Both the position numbers and the translations under genes were made by a program. A DNA stretch of 64,000 nucleotides from JALYTZ01 sp036559125 (GTDB lineage Bacteria; Vulcanimicrobiota; Vulcanimicrobiia; Vulcanimicrobiales; Vulcanimicrobiaceae), in assembly GCA_036559125.1 (NCBI GenBank), contig DATBTT010000061.1:54041-118040 (forward strand). Reading direction: 5' to 3'. The notes beneath the pieces were generated by a model. That model had not been told where the DNA came from, did no database searches, and saw only the letters and a list, made by a program, of their open reading frames with translations. Shown here piece after piece: positions 1 through 8,483 of the stretch (within the stretch, counting starts at the first letter, position 1; each line of letters starts with the position of its first letter).

Positions 1-60
1 CCTCGTTCCGAAGTCGTGGTTCGACGTAGGGATTCCAGGCGTCTTATCGTGTCATATACC

Positions 61-228
61 GCAGCCCGGATGTGCCGCGAAAGGGCACAGACCTTCGGCA
101 GGGCCGCCGTAGGTCCTTAGTCACACCAAGCTGAACGGTTTTCGTCGGATGGAAGCCGGCTGGTGGGGCGCCGTGCGATCCGTGCCCGGTATCGTGCCGG
201 TTCCCCGCCCGGGTGGCTGCCATTTTTT
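61..228 (+). ncRNA. possible structured RNA ending in a terminator-like hairpin
   Basis: No convincing gene lies in the first 257 bases, but the stretch folds well on the plus strand. A 6-bp hairpin pairs 71-76 with 84-89 (loop GCGAAAG). Directly next to it, a second pairs 90-94 with 111-115, with an inner stem 97-99/106-108. A longer three-tier hairpin pairs 154-157 with 215-218, 165-168 with 203-206 and 186-189 with 197-200. It is followed after four bases by six T (223-228), as in an intrinsic terminator. I could not match it to 6S RNA, SRP RNA, tmRNA, RNase P or a known riboswitch. It could equally be the leader or tail of a gene outside the window. Confidence 0.25.
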
Positions 229-257
229 AAAACATTGCACTTTGAAGGGATTCTCGA

Positions 258-341
258 ATGCTTCACGCCTTATTGGCTTTTGCCGCACACGCTGCCCAGA
301 TTATCATTGCCTGCTCGACGGGTGGTTCGTCGGGAGCCTAA
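258..341 (+). CDS. possible 27-residue hydrophobic peptide
   Basis: A short reading frame opens with ATG seven bases after GAAGGGA, a good Shine-Dalgarno match, and ends in TAA. The predicted peptide is mostly Ala, Leu and Ile with two His. It has IIAC in the middle, which resembles a lipobox, and a Ser/Gly tail (CSTGGSSGA). No Lys or Arg is present, so it is not a classical signal peptide. It sits 75 bases before a TPR protein and is followed by alternative hairpins, so it could be a leader peptide, a secreted signal peptide or a chance frame. No family is recognised. Confidence 0.3.
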   Translation: MLHALLAFAAHAAQIIIACSTGGSSGA

Positions 342-351
342 CCTAAAAAAG

Positions 352-389
352 GGAAGGTCGCAAAGCGGGCTGACCGAACCTTCCGGTTC
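352..389 (+). promoter_or_regulatory. mutually exclusive hairpins before the TPR gene
   Basis: Bases 352-358 (GGAAGGT) are exactly complementary to 378-384 (ACCTTCC). Two other pairings compete for the same bases: 356-359 (GGTC) with 372-375 (GACC), and 376-380 (GAACC) with 385-389 (GGTTC). Competing stems between a short frame and a larger gene are what an attenuator would look like. No run of T follows, so a terminator form is not evident. Confidence 0.25.
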
Positions 390-416
390 ACGAGTTGGAC
401 GGGTGCCTGTCGCCGG

Positions 417-1796
417 GTGCCCGCCGCAGTTCGTTTCGGGGGTGTGCTCGTTATCAAAAGCCAGATCGTACGAATCGTTCCGAAGTTGCGACCGTTTGAA
501 GATGCGGCGCTTGCGTTTTCCCTTGGCCGAAATGCGGAGTGTTTGTCGGCGCTCCATCATCATCAGACGTTCGAAGCTTGTATCCTGCGTACGCGCGCAT
601 TATTGCGCTTGCGCCGCCTGCGCGAAGCCGAACGATCTATCCGCAGCGCGCAGCCGCGCCCCAACCATCAAGGCGACGTTGCCCGGTGTTACATGCTGCT
701 GGCTACAACGCTCGCGCGATGTGGGGACCAGGACGGCGCCGATGCTGCATTCCTTGACGCGCGCGCCTTCGGGTTGAGCGTTCCATCCGGCGCGCTTCAT
801 GCCGAGATAGCGCTGTACCAGGCGCATTCCGCATGGATTCGCCGCGATTTTGATTCGGTCAACCGGATCGCGGCGGAGGCGTTCGCTGCGCGCGACTCGG
901 CATGTGACGAGCCGCATTGCCTTCCGTTGTTCGTTTCCCGCGCGCTGATGTACGAATTGCAGGGCCTCGTCGCCGCTCACATCGGCAATTTTCCCGATCA
1001 ACTCGCGTTTCTGCGTTCCGGACTTCTCGAATTGACGAGCCTCGCCGAACGAGACGTGTGGGTTGAATCCAGCCTACTCGACAATCTTTCCGTAACCGTT
1101 TCGGATTTGCACGTCCCGCACATTGCCAATCGCGTACGCGACCTCGCCGATTCGCTTCCCTGGAGCGAAGAAACGCATCTGCGAGCATATAACGTCTATC
1201 GGTCTCTCGGTTGGTCGGCGGCGTTATCGGGTGACGCTCAAACCGCCATGCGAGATCTTCGCGAAGCTCACGCATTTGCGTCAAATCCCGCATGGCAAAT
1301 CGAAGCATTGCTCGACCGATCGTACTTATTTCGAGAACTGGGCGAATGGACCGCCTCGCACGATCGCCTCGATGAGGCGCATCGGCTCGCTCAAAGCATG
1401 GATTGGAGCCAGGCGGACGGCGAAGAGCGTTTGGCTCTCCTGTGGCTGGCCGAAAACATGGCCGCTCACGGCATGATGAATGCGACAACGATCGTCGAGC
1501 AATACAAGGGCATCCGCAAGCCGCTCGATCGCAATTTCGCATACGCAACCGACAAACGGTACAAAGCGCTCGAACTCGATGCGCTCGGCGCCGTTGCGTC
1601 CTCGGCCGGTCAGAAGAACCGTGGCTTAGATATGTTACGTCAGGCGCAGACGATATGGTCGTCGCTTGGTTTTGATTGGCGCGCCGCAAAATCTGCGCGC
1701 ACGATCGCGCGAGCTTCCGGGTCTCTGGTTGACGCGGACGAAGCAAGAAAGCACGCCGCACGATGGCCGGCAAGTTGGTTGGCGCGCCCGGCTTAG
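417..1796 (+). CDS. cytoplasmic TPR-like helical repeat protein
   Basis: The 459-residue product has no signal peptide or membrane segment and is built of helical hairpins with TPR-type spacing of Ala, Leu, Tyr and acidic residues across its length. Examples are the LRLRRLREAERSIRSAQ stretch near residue 65 and RSYLFRELGEWTASHDRLDE near 305. This kind of scaffold binds peptides or proteins. No DNA-binding helix-turn-helix or enzymatic domain is visible at either end, unlike LuxR/MalT or SARP regulators that carry similar repeats. The start is uncertain: GTG at 417 gives the longest form and GTG at 444 is an alternative; neither has a strong ribosome site. Its end overlaps the next gene by 34 bases, so the two are probably translated together. 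Function unknown. Confidence 0.7.
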   Translation: MPAAVRFGGVLVIKSQIVRIVPKLRPFEDAALAFSLGRNAECLSALHHHQTFEACILRTRALLRLRRLREAERSIRSAQPRPNHQGDVARCYMLLATTLARCGDQDGADAAFLDARAFGLSVPSGALHAEIALYQAHSAWIRRDFDSVNRIAAEAFAARDSACDEPHCLPLFVSRALMYELQGLVAAHIGNFPDQLAFLRSGLLELTSLAERDVWVESSLLDNLSVTVSDLHVPHIANRVRDLADSLPWSEETHLRAYNVYRSLGWSAALSGDAQTAMRDLREAHAFASNPAWQIEALLDRSYLFRELGEWTASHDRLDEAHRLAQSMDWSQADGEERLALLWLAENMAAHGMMNATTIVEQYKGIRKPLDRNFAYATDKRYKALELDALGAVASSAGQKNRGLDMLRQAQTIWSSLGFDWRAAKSARTIARASGSLVDADEARKHAARWPASWLARPA

Positions 1797-2512
1797 AGCA
1801 ACCGACCCAGTTCAAGACAATTACGCACGTGCACTCGTCACCGTTTTGTACGACGCTGCGCGAAAACATCGGTCCGGCCATCGGCGCGCTTATCCAAAAC
1901 AACATTGCCATCGGCAACGGCAGAGCGCTGTTTTTAAAAATGGCGCGCGACCGCTATTTGAGCGGAGCGCCTGGGATGGCGCTCGATATGGACATGGTCC
2001 CCCTCGATCGCCTCGTTGGGGGAATGGTAAAGAATCTTGCCGCCACCGACGCGGCGCTCGACGATTCCCAACGCTTTCCCGCCCAGCCAGGAACGCAACA
2101 GGAGCGGCGGCTCATTGAGATGCGCAAAGAACTTGAAGCGATCGCCGATCGTCAGCGTCAGGCGCTGAACATTTTGAGTGGTACCTACTACGGCTACACC
2201 TCGAACGAATTGTTACAGCGTGGAAATGACGTAACCTCGGCCGTGGACCCGCATGCAAAACAACCGAAAGAGGCGCCGTTTCTGGCCCTGGTGGATATCC
2301 CGCCGTCGAAAAACATATCCGCCTCGACGGCAGCGACGCCCGCGCCGCTCGCTACCATCGTCCCGACGATCGACATCGGCCTGATAGGCCTCACGCAATA
2401 CACGGCGCTCTTTAACGGGCTAACAACATATCAGATTCGAGAGGAACCTCTCGAATCGCAGGCTACGCGAACGATTCTCGAGTCCGCCGCGGAATGCAAG
2501 AATTCTAGCTAG
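1763..2512 (+). CDS. hypothetical protein, partner of the TPR protein
   Basis: A 249-residue protein starting inside the end of the TPR gene. The N-terminal half (HVHSSPFCTTLRENIGPAIG onward) looks globular with an amphipathic helical pattern. Residues 110-140 (QERRLIEMRKELEAIADRQR) look like a coiled coil. The C-terminal third is Ala/Pro/Thr-rich and of low complexity. There is no signal peptide or clear membrane span. No family is recognised. The overlap with the TPR gene suggests a functional pair. It converges with the next gene, the two stop codons overlapping at 2505-2512. Confidence 0.6.
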   Translation: MAGKLVGAPGLEQPTQFKTITHVHSSPFCTTLRENIGPAIGALIQNNIAIGNGRALFLKMARDRYLSGAPGMALDMDMVPLDRLVGGMVKNLAATDAALDDSQRFPAQPGTQQERRLIEMRKELEAIADRQRQALNILSGTYYGYTSNELLQRGNDVTSAVDPHAKQPKEAPFLALVDIPPSKNISASTAATPAPLATIVPTIDIGLIGLTQYTALFNGLTTYQIREEPLESQATRTILESAAECKNSS

Positions 2513-3047
2513 ACGGACGCGGTGACGCCGGTGCACGCCGGGGTTGCGGTGCCGGCTGCGTGTCTTTATCCGCGCGGTCCGGAACGTAGCGCGCGCCGTA
2601 GAATCGATCTCCCCAATACGGATTATTCCAATACGGATTCCCAAAATACGGATTGTAGAACGCCGGATTGGAATAGCCGAATCCGTAGAAGGCCGGCCTT
2701 GGCAGGTAAGCCGGCGAGGCGGCTACCAGGTGATATGGCGTGTCGATTTCATTGGCGGCAAGCGTTCCCGGCTGCGCGTTTCCCAAGATCGTGACGTGCA
2801 TTCCGGCGGTCAACGTTAGACCGGTTGGATTTATGATCGTGCCGTGATGCAACGTTACGTCGTGAATGTGACCGCGCGCATCGCGCAAATGCAGATCGAA
2901 GCGCCCGTCGAATGCGGTGACGACGCCTTTGATTTTCGTCTCCCGGATCGGTTGCGCAGCATGCGAGGTGGCCGGCGTCAAGCACAATGCTGCAAGGGCC
3001 ATCGTCGCGCAGGCGATCCGACGGAAAGTGATGGGTGAGCAGGTCAT
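2505..3047 (-). CDS. exported OB-like (DUF5666-type) protein with Tyr/Pro-rich tail
   Basis: The 180-residue product begins with a signal peptide (residues 1-31, cleavage after ATSHAA). A short beta-rich domain follows (IKGVVTAFDGRFDLHLRDA...), in the pattern of DUF5666/OB-fold secreted proteins: a GxV start, DVTLHHGT in the middle and a GMHVTILG strand. The tail has degenerate repeats of NPYFGNPYWNNPYWGDRF, then a Pro/Arg-rich end. The gene at 28138 has the same domain plan. Probably periplasmic or surface-located; no enzymatic residues are visible. Its own leader (3048-3138) is preceded by the cydAB terminator. Confidence 0.6.
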   Translation of the reverse strand: MTCSPITFRRIACATMALAALCLTPATSHAAQPIRETKIKGVVTAFDGRFDLHLRDARGHIHDVTLHHGTIINPTGLTLTAGMHVTILGNAQPGTLAANEIDTPYHLVAASPAYLPRPAFYGFGYSNPAFYNPYFGNPYWNNPYWGDRFYGARYVPDRADKDTQPAPQPRRAPASPRPSS

Positions 3048-3138
3048 AGCACTCTCTAAGACACGCCGGAGCGCGCGAAAGTGCCAATCGCGGCAAGGAC
3101 GCCGAGGCCACGCTTATTTCAAGCTTTCGCTCAATATC

Positions 3139-3168
3139 AAAGGCCGCCGGTAAACAGCGGCGGTCTTT
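3139..3168 (-). terminator. hairpin downstream of cydAB
   Basis: Eleven bases (3139-3149) pair with 3158-3168 around an eight-base loop, with one G-T wobble. On the minus strand the stem ends in CCTTT followed by an A/T-rich run. It lies 95 bases beyond the cydB stop and before the next minus-strand gene, as expected for a terminator. A very similar stem is found at 56656. Confidence 0.5.
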
Positions 3169-3262
3169 GGTGGCCCATCCTTGGTGCGGTTGCATTCATT
3201 GATGATGGGATTTGATCCTAACACGCGCAACGTGGCAAACGATTGATACGTATAGACTATGC

Positions 3263-4258
3263 CTACACGGTTATTTTGCGCATCATTCGCCGTGTCACCA
3301 GCACCGTGTACGCCACGACGACGCACAATCCGACGATCACAACGGCCAGCGTCGTAGCCAGCGCCACGGCCGACGGGGCGGCGTCGGTTATGCTCAAGCC
3401 GCTTCGCTGCGCGGGATATCCCGGCAGAATGTACGGGTACATCGTGCCGGCCGATACGACGAGCAGCGACGCAAGGAAGATCGACGACGCCGCAAACGCT
3501 CGCCCGGCGTGTCCTCGCGCGTTCGCTACGCGCAGCGCGATTAAGGTGGCTAGGCTTACCACGGGCATGAAGGCGAGCCAAGCATGCACGCCATGAGCCG
3601 GAAGCGACCAGCGCTGCGCGATCGTGGCTGCGGACGTCGCAACGTATAACGCGAGCACGATCCACCAAAGCATTCCGATTAGCGTCCGGCTCCGTTGTGC
3701 CGGCGGCCCGTCGATGCGCAAGCGAACCCACGTGGCACCATGTTGGGCCACCGCAGCCACCGCGAGGGCGCCGACGCCGAGTGCGTACGGGTTGAGCAAG
3801 AAGCCGAAGGTTCCCAGAAAGTACCCGTTCGCATCGAGCGGAAGTCCGCGCACGATGTTTCCCAACGCAATACCGAAGAGCAAGATCAGCAGCGTGCTCG
3901 ACGCCGCGAAGCAAAAATCCCAGAACCCGTGCCACATCTCGCTTACAAAGTGGCTGCGCAGTTCGAGCGCGATTCCGCGAAACATCAACAGCCACAACAC
4001 GACCATGAAGGGTAGATAAAAGCCGGAAAACGACGACGCGTATGCCTGCGGAAAAAGCGCAAACAGCGAGGCACCGGCAGCGATCAGCCACACTTCGTTG
4101 CCGTTCCAGAAGGGTCCGATGCTTTCCATCGAAGCCGCTCGTTCCTCACTGGTGCGAGCGATCAGCGGCGTGATCGCCGCAGTTCCCAGATCGTAGCCGT
4201 CGAGCAGCACGTACGCCGTCACCATGACGGCGAGCAAAACGAACGCCGTCGTACTCAT
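3263..4258 (-). CDS. cydB: cytochrome bd-type ubiquinol oxidase subunit II
   Basis: The 331-residue integral membrane protein has about eight hydrophobic spans. It shows the CydB hallmarks: an early DGYDLG motif (residues 19-24), IGPFWNGNEVWL near residue 46, and FRG followed by LRSHF. It pairs with CydA to form the quinol oxidase that reduces oxygen to water and generates a proton gradient in the cytoplasmic membrane. The ATG at 4258 shares four bases (ATGA) with the end of cydA, fixing the start and showing translational coupling. No cydX-like mini-gene or cydDC follows in the window. Confidence 0.93.
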   Translation of the reverse strand: MSTTAFVLLAVMVTAYVLLDGYDLGTAAITPLIARTSEERAASMESIGPFWNGNEVWLIAAGASLFALFPQAYASSFSGFYLPFMVVLWLLMFRGIALELRSHFVSEMWHGFWDFCFAASSTLLILLFGIALGNIVRGLPLDANGYFLGTFGFLLNPYALGVGALAVAAVAQHGATWVRLRIDGPPAQRSRTLIGMLWWIVLALYVATSAATIAQRWSLPAHGVHAWLAFMPVVSLATLIALRVANARGHAGRAFAASSIFLASLLVVSAGTMYPYILPGYPAQRSGLSITDAAPSAVALATTLAVVIVGLCVVVAYTVLVTRRMMRKITV

Positions 4259-5604
4259 ATCGTTGATTCCACCGCCGCAACCACGGGCGCGCCTTTCGCA
4301 GCAGGTCCGATTCCGATCTCCCGCAGGGTCAGGAGCAGAAACAGGACGCCGAGCACGAAGTACATGCCGACAAACCCGATGAGCGTGAAAATGGTCTCGC
4401 CGGCCGCGACGTTGCCTGAGACCGCAGTACCGGTCTTGATCAAACCATACACGATCCAAGGTTGTCGTCCGACTTCGGTAACGACCCACCCCGCCTCGTT
4501 GGCGATGTACGGAAACGGCATCGCGAGCATCAATAACCACAGTAGCCAGCGCGCTCGAAAGAGCTGCTTGCGCCATAGCAGCAGCACGGCGAGTGCCGCC
4601 AAACCGAGCAAGACGGTGCCCAGGCCGACCATCATGTGATAGGCATAATATGTAAGCTCGACGGGCGGCCACAATTCAGTCGCATAGGTACGTAGCCCGT
4701 TGACGTTCGCGCGGAAATTTCCGTAGGCCAGAAAACTGAGTACGTCGGGCACGAAAACCGGATCGATCAGGGTTTGGTTCTGCGTATCGGGCATGCCGAT
4801 GATTGCCAGCGGTGCGCCCTTTTCCGATGCGAAGAGCCCTTCCATCGCGGCGAGCTTTACGGGCTGATACGTGGTGACGTCGGCGCTGTTACGGTCGCCG
4901 GTCGGGAAGATGGCAAGCGCCGAAAAAACGCAGGCAACGACCGCCCCGGAGGCCACGAAGCGGCGCCCCAGGTCCTCGTCGCGGCGCGCGAGCAGATAGT
5001 ACGCGCCGACTCCGCAAACGACGAATCCGCCGGCGACGATCGCGCCGGTCAAAACGTGCGCGAATTGCCATTGCGCGAACGGTGAGAACAGTACCGCAGT
5101 GAGGCTCTTCAGTTCGATGCGCCCGTGCGAGCCCACCGCGTAGCCTACCGGATGTTGCATCCATGCATCGGTGGCAACGATGAAAAATCCCGAAAGCCAC
5201 GAACCGAGCCACACGAGAATCGCCGAAATCAGATAGAAGGCCGGAGCCACGACGCGCTTCCCGTACAACAGCACGCCGAGAAAGACCGACTCCAGAAAGA
5301 ACGCGTAGACGCCTTCCATAGCCAACGGCTGTCCGATCACGCCGCCGGTTCTCGCCGAAAAGACCGCCCAATTCGTGCCGAACTGGAACTCCATCGGAAT
5401 GCCCGTCACGACGCCGGTTGCAAAATTGATTGCAAAGATTTTCGTCCAAAACCGCGCGGCCGCTTCGGCTTGGGCGTCGCCGCGCATCGCCTGGAACGTG
5501 TACCAGGCGATGAATGGTGCCAGACCCATCGTCCCGATCGGAAAAAGATAATGAAACATTATCGTAAACGCAAATTGCAAACGATCGACGGAGACGACGT
5601 CCAT
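4255..5604 (-). CDS. cydA: cytochrome bd-type ubiquinol oxidase subunit I, CIO type
   Basis: The 449-residue protein carries the haem and quinol sites of the bd oxidase. The b595 ligand His lies in FHYLFP near residue 17, the b558 His in WMQHPVGY, and the Lys/Glu pair of the quinol loop in QPVKLAAMEG. A GRQPW motif follows GWVVTEV. The short Q-loop and the GRQPWIVYGLIKT context resemble the cyanide-insensitive (CioA) branch more than E. coli CydA; this is an inference from motif resemblance. The start at 5604 was chosen because GAGG sits five bases upstream and the protein then begins in the usual way (MDVVSVDRLQFAFT). It is the first gene of a two-gene operon. Confidence 0.93.
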   Translation of the reverse strand: MDVVSVDRLQFAFTIMFHYLFPIGTMGLAPFIAWYTFQAMRGDAQAEAAARFWTKIFAINFATGVVTGIPMEFQFGTNWAVFSARTGGVIGQPLAMEGVYAFFLESVFLGVLLYGKRVVAPAFYLISAILVWLGSWLSGFFIVATDAWMQHPVGYAVGSHGRIELKSLTAVLFSPFAQWQFAHVLTGAIVAGGFVVCGVGAYYLLARRDEDLGRRFVASGAVVACVFSALAIFPTGDRNSADVTTYQPVKLAAMEGLFASEKGAPLAIIGMPDTQNQTLIDPVFVPDVLSFLAYGNFRANVNGLRTYATELWPPVELTYYAYHMMVGLGTVLLGLAALAVLLLWRKQLFRARWLLWLLMLAMPFPYIANEAGWVVTEVGRQPWIVYGLIKTGTAVSGNVAAGETIFTLIGFVGMYFVLGVLFLLLTLREIGIGPAAKGAPVVAAVESTI

Positions 5605-5642
5605 GAGCACCTCGTTTCGAGCAGGCGTCGGACTATGGAGCA

Positions 5643-5664
5643 ATTCTAGCGCACAAAGGTGCGC
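5643..5664 (-). promoter_or_regulatory. candidate cydA promoter with adjoining palindrome
   Basis: On the minus strand TAGAAT (5648-5643), a good -10 match, lies about 40 bases before the cydA start. It directly abuts a perfect 6-4-6 inverted repeat (GCGCAC-N4-GTGCGC, 5649-5664). No good -35 is visible, which would fit activator-dependent or repressor-controlled transcription. The palindrome is not an FNR or ArcA site by sequence. Confidence 0.35.
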
Positions 5665-5721
5665 TCCCATGCGGCATTAGTCGCGCAGGGGCACCTCGAT
5701 CGTGCAGCGTAGCGTCGTAGG

Positions 5722-6486
5722 ATGATCGTAGGCGGGCGCGAGCTCGAGACTCGCGTTATCGCGGCATCCACACCCGATGCACCCACGTTGCTCTTTCTGC
5801 ACGAAGGGTTAGGGTCCGCGGGGCTGTGGCGCGACGTCCCCGACGAGTTGGCGCGTCGCACGGGCTGCGGGGCCGTCGCATACTCGCGTTACGGGAACGG
5901 TCGCTCGGAGGCGTTACGAGAACCGCGCACGCCGCACTACATGCACGATGAAGCGCTGATCGTATTGCCGGACCTGATTGCCGCGCTGAATGTGCGCGAC
6001 GTCGTACTGGTCGGCCATTCGGACGGCGCGTCGATCGCGCTCATCTATGCAGCGGAGCATCCGGCTGGGGTCCGCGGGCTCGTGCTCGAGGCACCGCACG
6101 TCTTTGTCGAAGATATCTCCGTTCGCAGCATCGCTGCGGCGAAGGTGACGTTCGAAACCACCGATCTGCGCCTCAAGCTCGCGCGTCACCACGCCAACGC
6201 CGAGCGTACATTTTATGGTTGGAACGACATTTGGCTGGACCCGGCCTTTCGCGATTGGAATATCGAGGCGTACGCGAGGCGTTTGGAGCCGCCCGTCCTG
6301 CTCGTTCAAGGAGCGGACGACGAATACGGTACTGCGGCGCAGGTCGCTGCGATATCGCATGCGGCGACCCGATCGCGGGTCGATACGCTGCTGTTGGCAC
6401 GATGCGGCCATTCACCTCATCGCGACCGCCGCGAAGCGACGCTTGCGTCGATCGTTGCCTTCGTCAGCGAAAGCGGAGAAGCATGA
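5722..6486 (+). CDS. alpha/beta hydrolase
   Basis: A 254-residue cytoplasmic alpha/beta-hydrolase fold protein. The HEGLGS segment (about residue 27) forms the oxyanion region, GHSDG (about residue 94) is the nucleophile elbow with catalytic Ser, QGADDEYG carries the candidate acid, and CGHSPHRD (about residue 231) carries the catalytic His. The arrangement resembles 3-oxoadipate enol-lactonase, haloperoxidase and related esterases, but the substrate cannot be told. The gene stands alone, convergent with the phosphatase gene and overlapping its end by 23 bases. Confidence 0.8.
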   Translation: MIVGGRELETRVIAASTPDAPTLLFLHEGLGSAGLWRDVPDELARRTGCGAVAYSRYGNGRSEALREPRTPHYMHDEALIVLPDLIAALNVRDVVLVGHSDGASIALIYAAEHPAGVRGLVLEAPHVFVEDISVRSIAAAKVTFETTDLRLKLARHHANAERTFYGWNDIWLDPAFRDWNIEAYARRLEPPVLLVQGADDEYGTAAQVAAISHAATRSRVDTLLLARCGHSPHRDRREATLASIVAFVSESGEA

Positions 6487-8437
6487 CCGCCGTGTCGTCG
6501 TTGGATCCGGCGTCGCCCAAGACGGCGCGGCGAATATCGGCAGCCGTCATCGACGGCGTCGCCGCCGCTCGCGATGCCGCAGCCAGCAATTCGCGTTCGG
6601 CGGCCTCCACGTCGCGCCCGGCTTCGGTCAAGCCGTCGGTATACAACAACAACGCGTCGCCCGTACCGAACGCGAAACCATGCGTGTGGTAGCTGCTCTG
6701 GGTATCGGCCCCTAACAGAAGACCGCCGTAGGGCAGTATCCGTGAGCCCTGCGTGGTTGCAAGGATCGGAGGCGGATGACCGGCGCTGCAATACGTCACT
6801 CGCCCTTCGCGGACGAACCCCACGATCGCCGACGCCATGCTCGATTGCCGAGAGCAAATGATGCGATTGACTTTTTGCAGCACGGCGGCGGGATCGGGCG
6901 TATCGATGCTGGCTCCCAAAATTGCCTGCCGAATATTTCCCATCGCGATCGCGGCTTCTAAGCCGTGCCCCGTAATGTCCCCGATCGAGAAGACGATCGT
7001 ACCGTCATCGAGCACGAATGCGTCGTACCAATCGCCGCCGACGCGCGCCTCGTTTTCGGCCGGGACGTAAGTTGCATCGAACGTGACCGCTGCGGTTTGC
7101 GGCAACGTACGCGGAATGAACGCGTCTTGTAAGGTGTCGGCGACGCGCTGCGTGCGCTCGTATTCCAGTTGCTGTGCGTCGATGTCGGTGGCGGACCCGA
7201 ACCATTGGACGATCGTTCCTTGGCGGTTGCGGACCGGCATGCAGCGCGCGAGGAACCAATGGTAGCTTCCGTCATACCTGCGTAACCGATATTCGATCTC
7301 GTACGCTTCCCCGGTTTGCAAGCTGTGTTTCCAGCGCGCGTTCGCACGCTCGAAGTCGTCGGGATGCACGTACTGACGCAACAGCCACGTACGGCTACGT
7401 TCGCTATCCGTGCCGAAGTATTCCGTCCAACGGGCGTTGACGTATTCGATTGCGCCGTCGGCGCCGCTACTGATCCAGACCAATTGCGGAATCGTTTCAA
7501 CGAGCATACGCATCTGCTCTTCGGAATGAACCGTCTGCTCCAATATCCGGGCGTTGTCGTATGCGAGCGCGGCCCGCTGCGCCAGGGCCTGCGCTAGGCG
7601 GAGATCCGCCTCCGTGAATGTGTGGCTTGATTCGGCCGACACGAGCGAAATCGAACCCAGCAGTTCGCCGCGCGCGCGTAGCGGAAGGACCATTGCGGAT
7701 CGCAAGCCGAGTCGAGAAGTCAACTCGTAGTGGCGATCGTCGACGGCCAACGCGCGCAACATGTCGTCGTCGATCTGCGCGATGAGTGAAGGCTCGCCGG
7801 TACGCGCCACGATCGCAGCGGCATCGCGCTCGCGCATCGGATATTCACGCGTGAGCGCTTGCGCGAGGGCGAGCTTTTGCGGATCTTTGTGCGCGTACGC
7901 GGCGGTGCGCAGTTCACCGCCATCGTAAACGTAGATTCCGCACCAGTCCGCCAGGACTTCGATGGCGGTGTCTGCGAGGCGTTGCAGCGTCTCCGTAACG
8001 CTGAGGGTCGCGGAGAAACGGTTGGAAACGTCCGCCAGGAGCCGCAACGTTTCTTCGGTCCGCTTCTGATCGTCGATATCGGTTAACGTGCCGTACCAGC
8101 GTCCGATGCCGGCGTCCGAGCGAACGCGAACGGCACGCGAAAGATGCCAGCGGTACGATCCGTCGGCGGCACAACGAATCCGCGTCTCTAGCGAAAACGA
8201 TTCGCCGTTGACCAGCGCCTTCTCCCAGGCGATTCGCACCGGCATACGATCGTCTGGGTGGACGATCTCCCAATCTTCGACGCCGCCGCCTACAGCGGGG
8301 AGTCCCGTATATGACAAAAAACGCCCGTTTAGATACTCGAGCTTGCCGTGGGCGTCATAGACGTACACCATTTGCGGAATCGTTTCGGCTAAAATCCGGA
8401 ACGATTCGTCCGCAAGGTTGTAGCGGTCGGCGAACAT
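6464..8437 (-). CDS. PAS-GAF-PAS-SpoIIE (PP2C) protein phosphatase
   Basis: A 657-residue soluble signalling protein. Residues about 10-130 form a PAS domain with PAC-type end (GRWYGTLTDIDDQK). About 135-300 is a GAF domain, and about 310-430 a second PAS/PAC (QWFGSATDIDAQQ). The C-terminal 220 residues are a SpoIIE-type PP2C phosphatase with GGDWYD, GDITGHGLEAA, SAGHPPP and NDDTAVMLL metal-site motifs. Such enzymes dephosphorylate anti-sigma antagonists in partner-switching stress pathways. No antagonist or anti-sigma kinase gene lies nearby. Signal input is through the PAS and GAF domains, since there is no transmembrane segment. Confidence 0.88.
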   Translation of the reverse strand: MFADRYNLADESFRILAETIPQMVYVYDAHGKLEYLNGRFLSYTGLPAVGGGVEDWEIVHPDDRMPVRIAWEKALVNGESFSLETRIRCAADGSYRWHLSRAVRVRSDAGIGRWYGTLTDIDDQKRTEETLRLLADVSNRFSATLSVTETLQRLADTAIEVLADWCGIYVYDGGELRTAAYAHKDPQKLALAQALTREYPMRERDAAAIVARTGEPSLIAQIDDDMLRALAVDDRHYELTSRLGLRSAMVLPLRARGELLGSISLVSAESSHTFTEADLRLAQALAQRAALAYDNARILEQTVHSEEQMRMLVETIPQLVWISSGADGAIEYVNARWTEYFGTDSERSRTWLLRQYVHPDDFERANARWKHSLQTGEAYEIEYRLRRYDGSYHWFLARCMPVRNRQGTIVQWFGSATDIDAQQLEYERTQRVADTLQDAFIPRTLPQTAAVTFDATYVPAENEARVGGDWYDAFVLDDGTIVFSIGDITGHGLEAAIAMGNIRQAILGASIDTPDPAAVLQKVNRIICSRQSSMASAIVGFVREGRVTYCSAGHPPPILATTQGSRILPYGGLLLGADTQSSYHTHGFAFGTGDALLLYTDGLTEAGRDVEAAERELLAAASRAAATPSMTAADIRRAVLGDAGSNDDTAVMLLRFR

Positions 8438-8483
8438 CGTCGTCGCAGGCTACGCTACCCCGCACCCAAATACCTCGCCGCCG

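Noticed and set aside
15..45. tRNA T-arm-like GGTTCGA
   Set aside because: The flanking bases cannot form a five-pair T stem, and no acceptor or anticodon stem is found.
345..420. c-di-GMP-I riboswitch, suggested by CGCAAAGC and a late GCCGGGTGCCCG
   Set aside because: The essential upstream GGGCAAACC element and the GAAA tetraloop stem are missing.
3048..3262. cydX mini-gene after cydB
   Set aside because: No short hydrophobic frame with a ribosome site occurs on the minus strand here; the gap holds the hairpin at 3139-3168.
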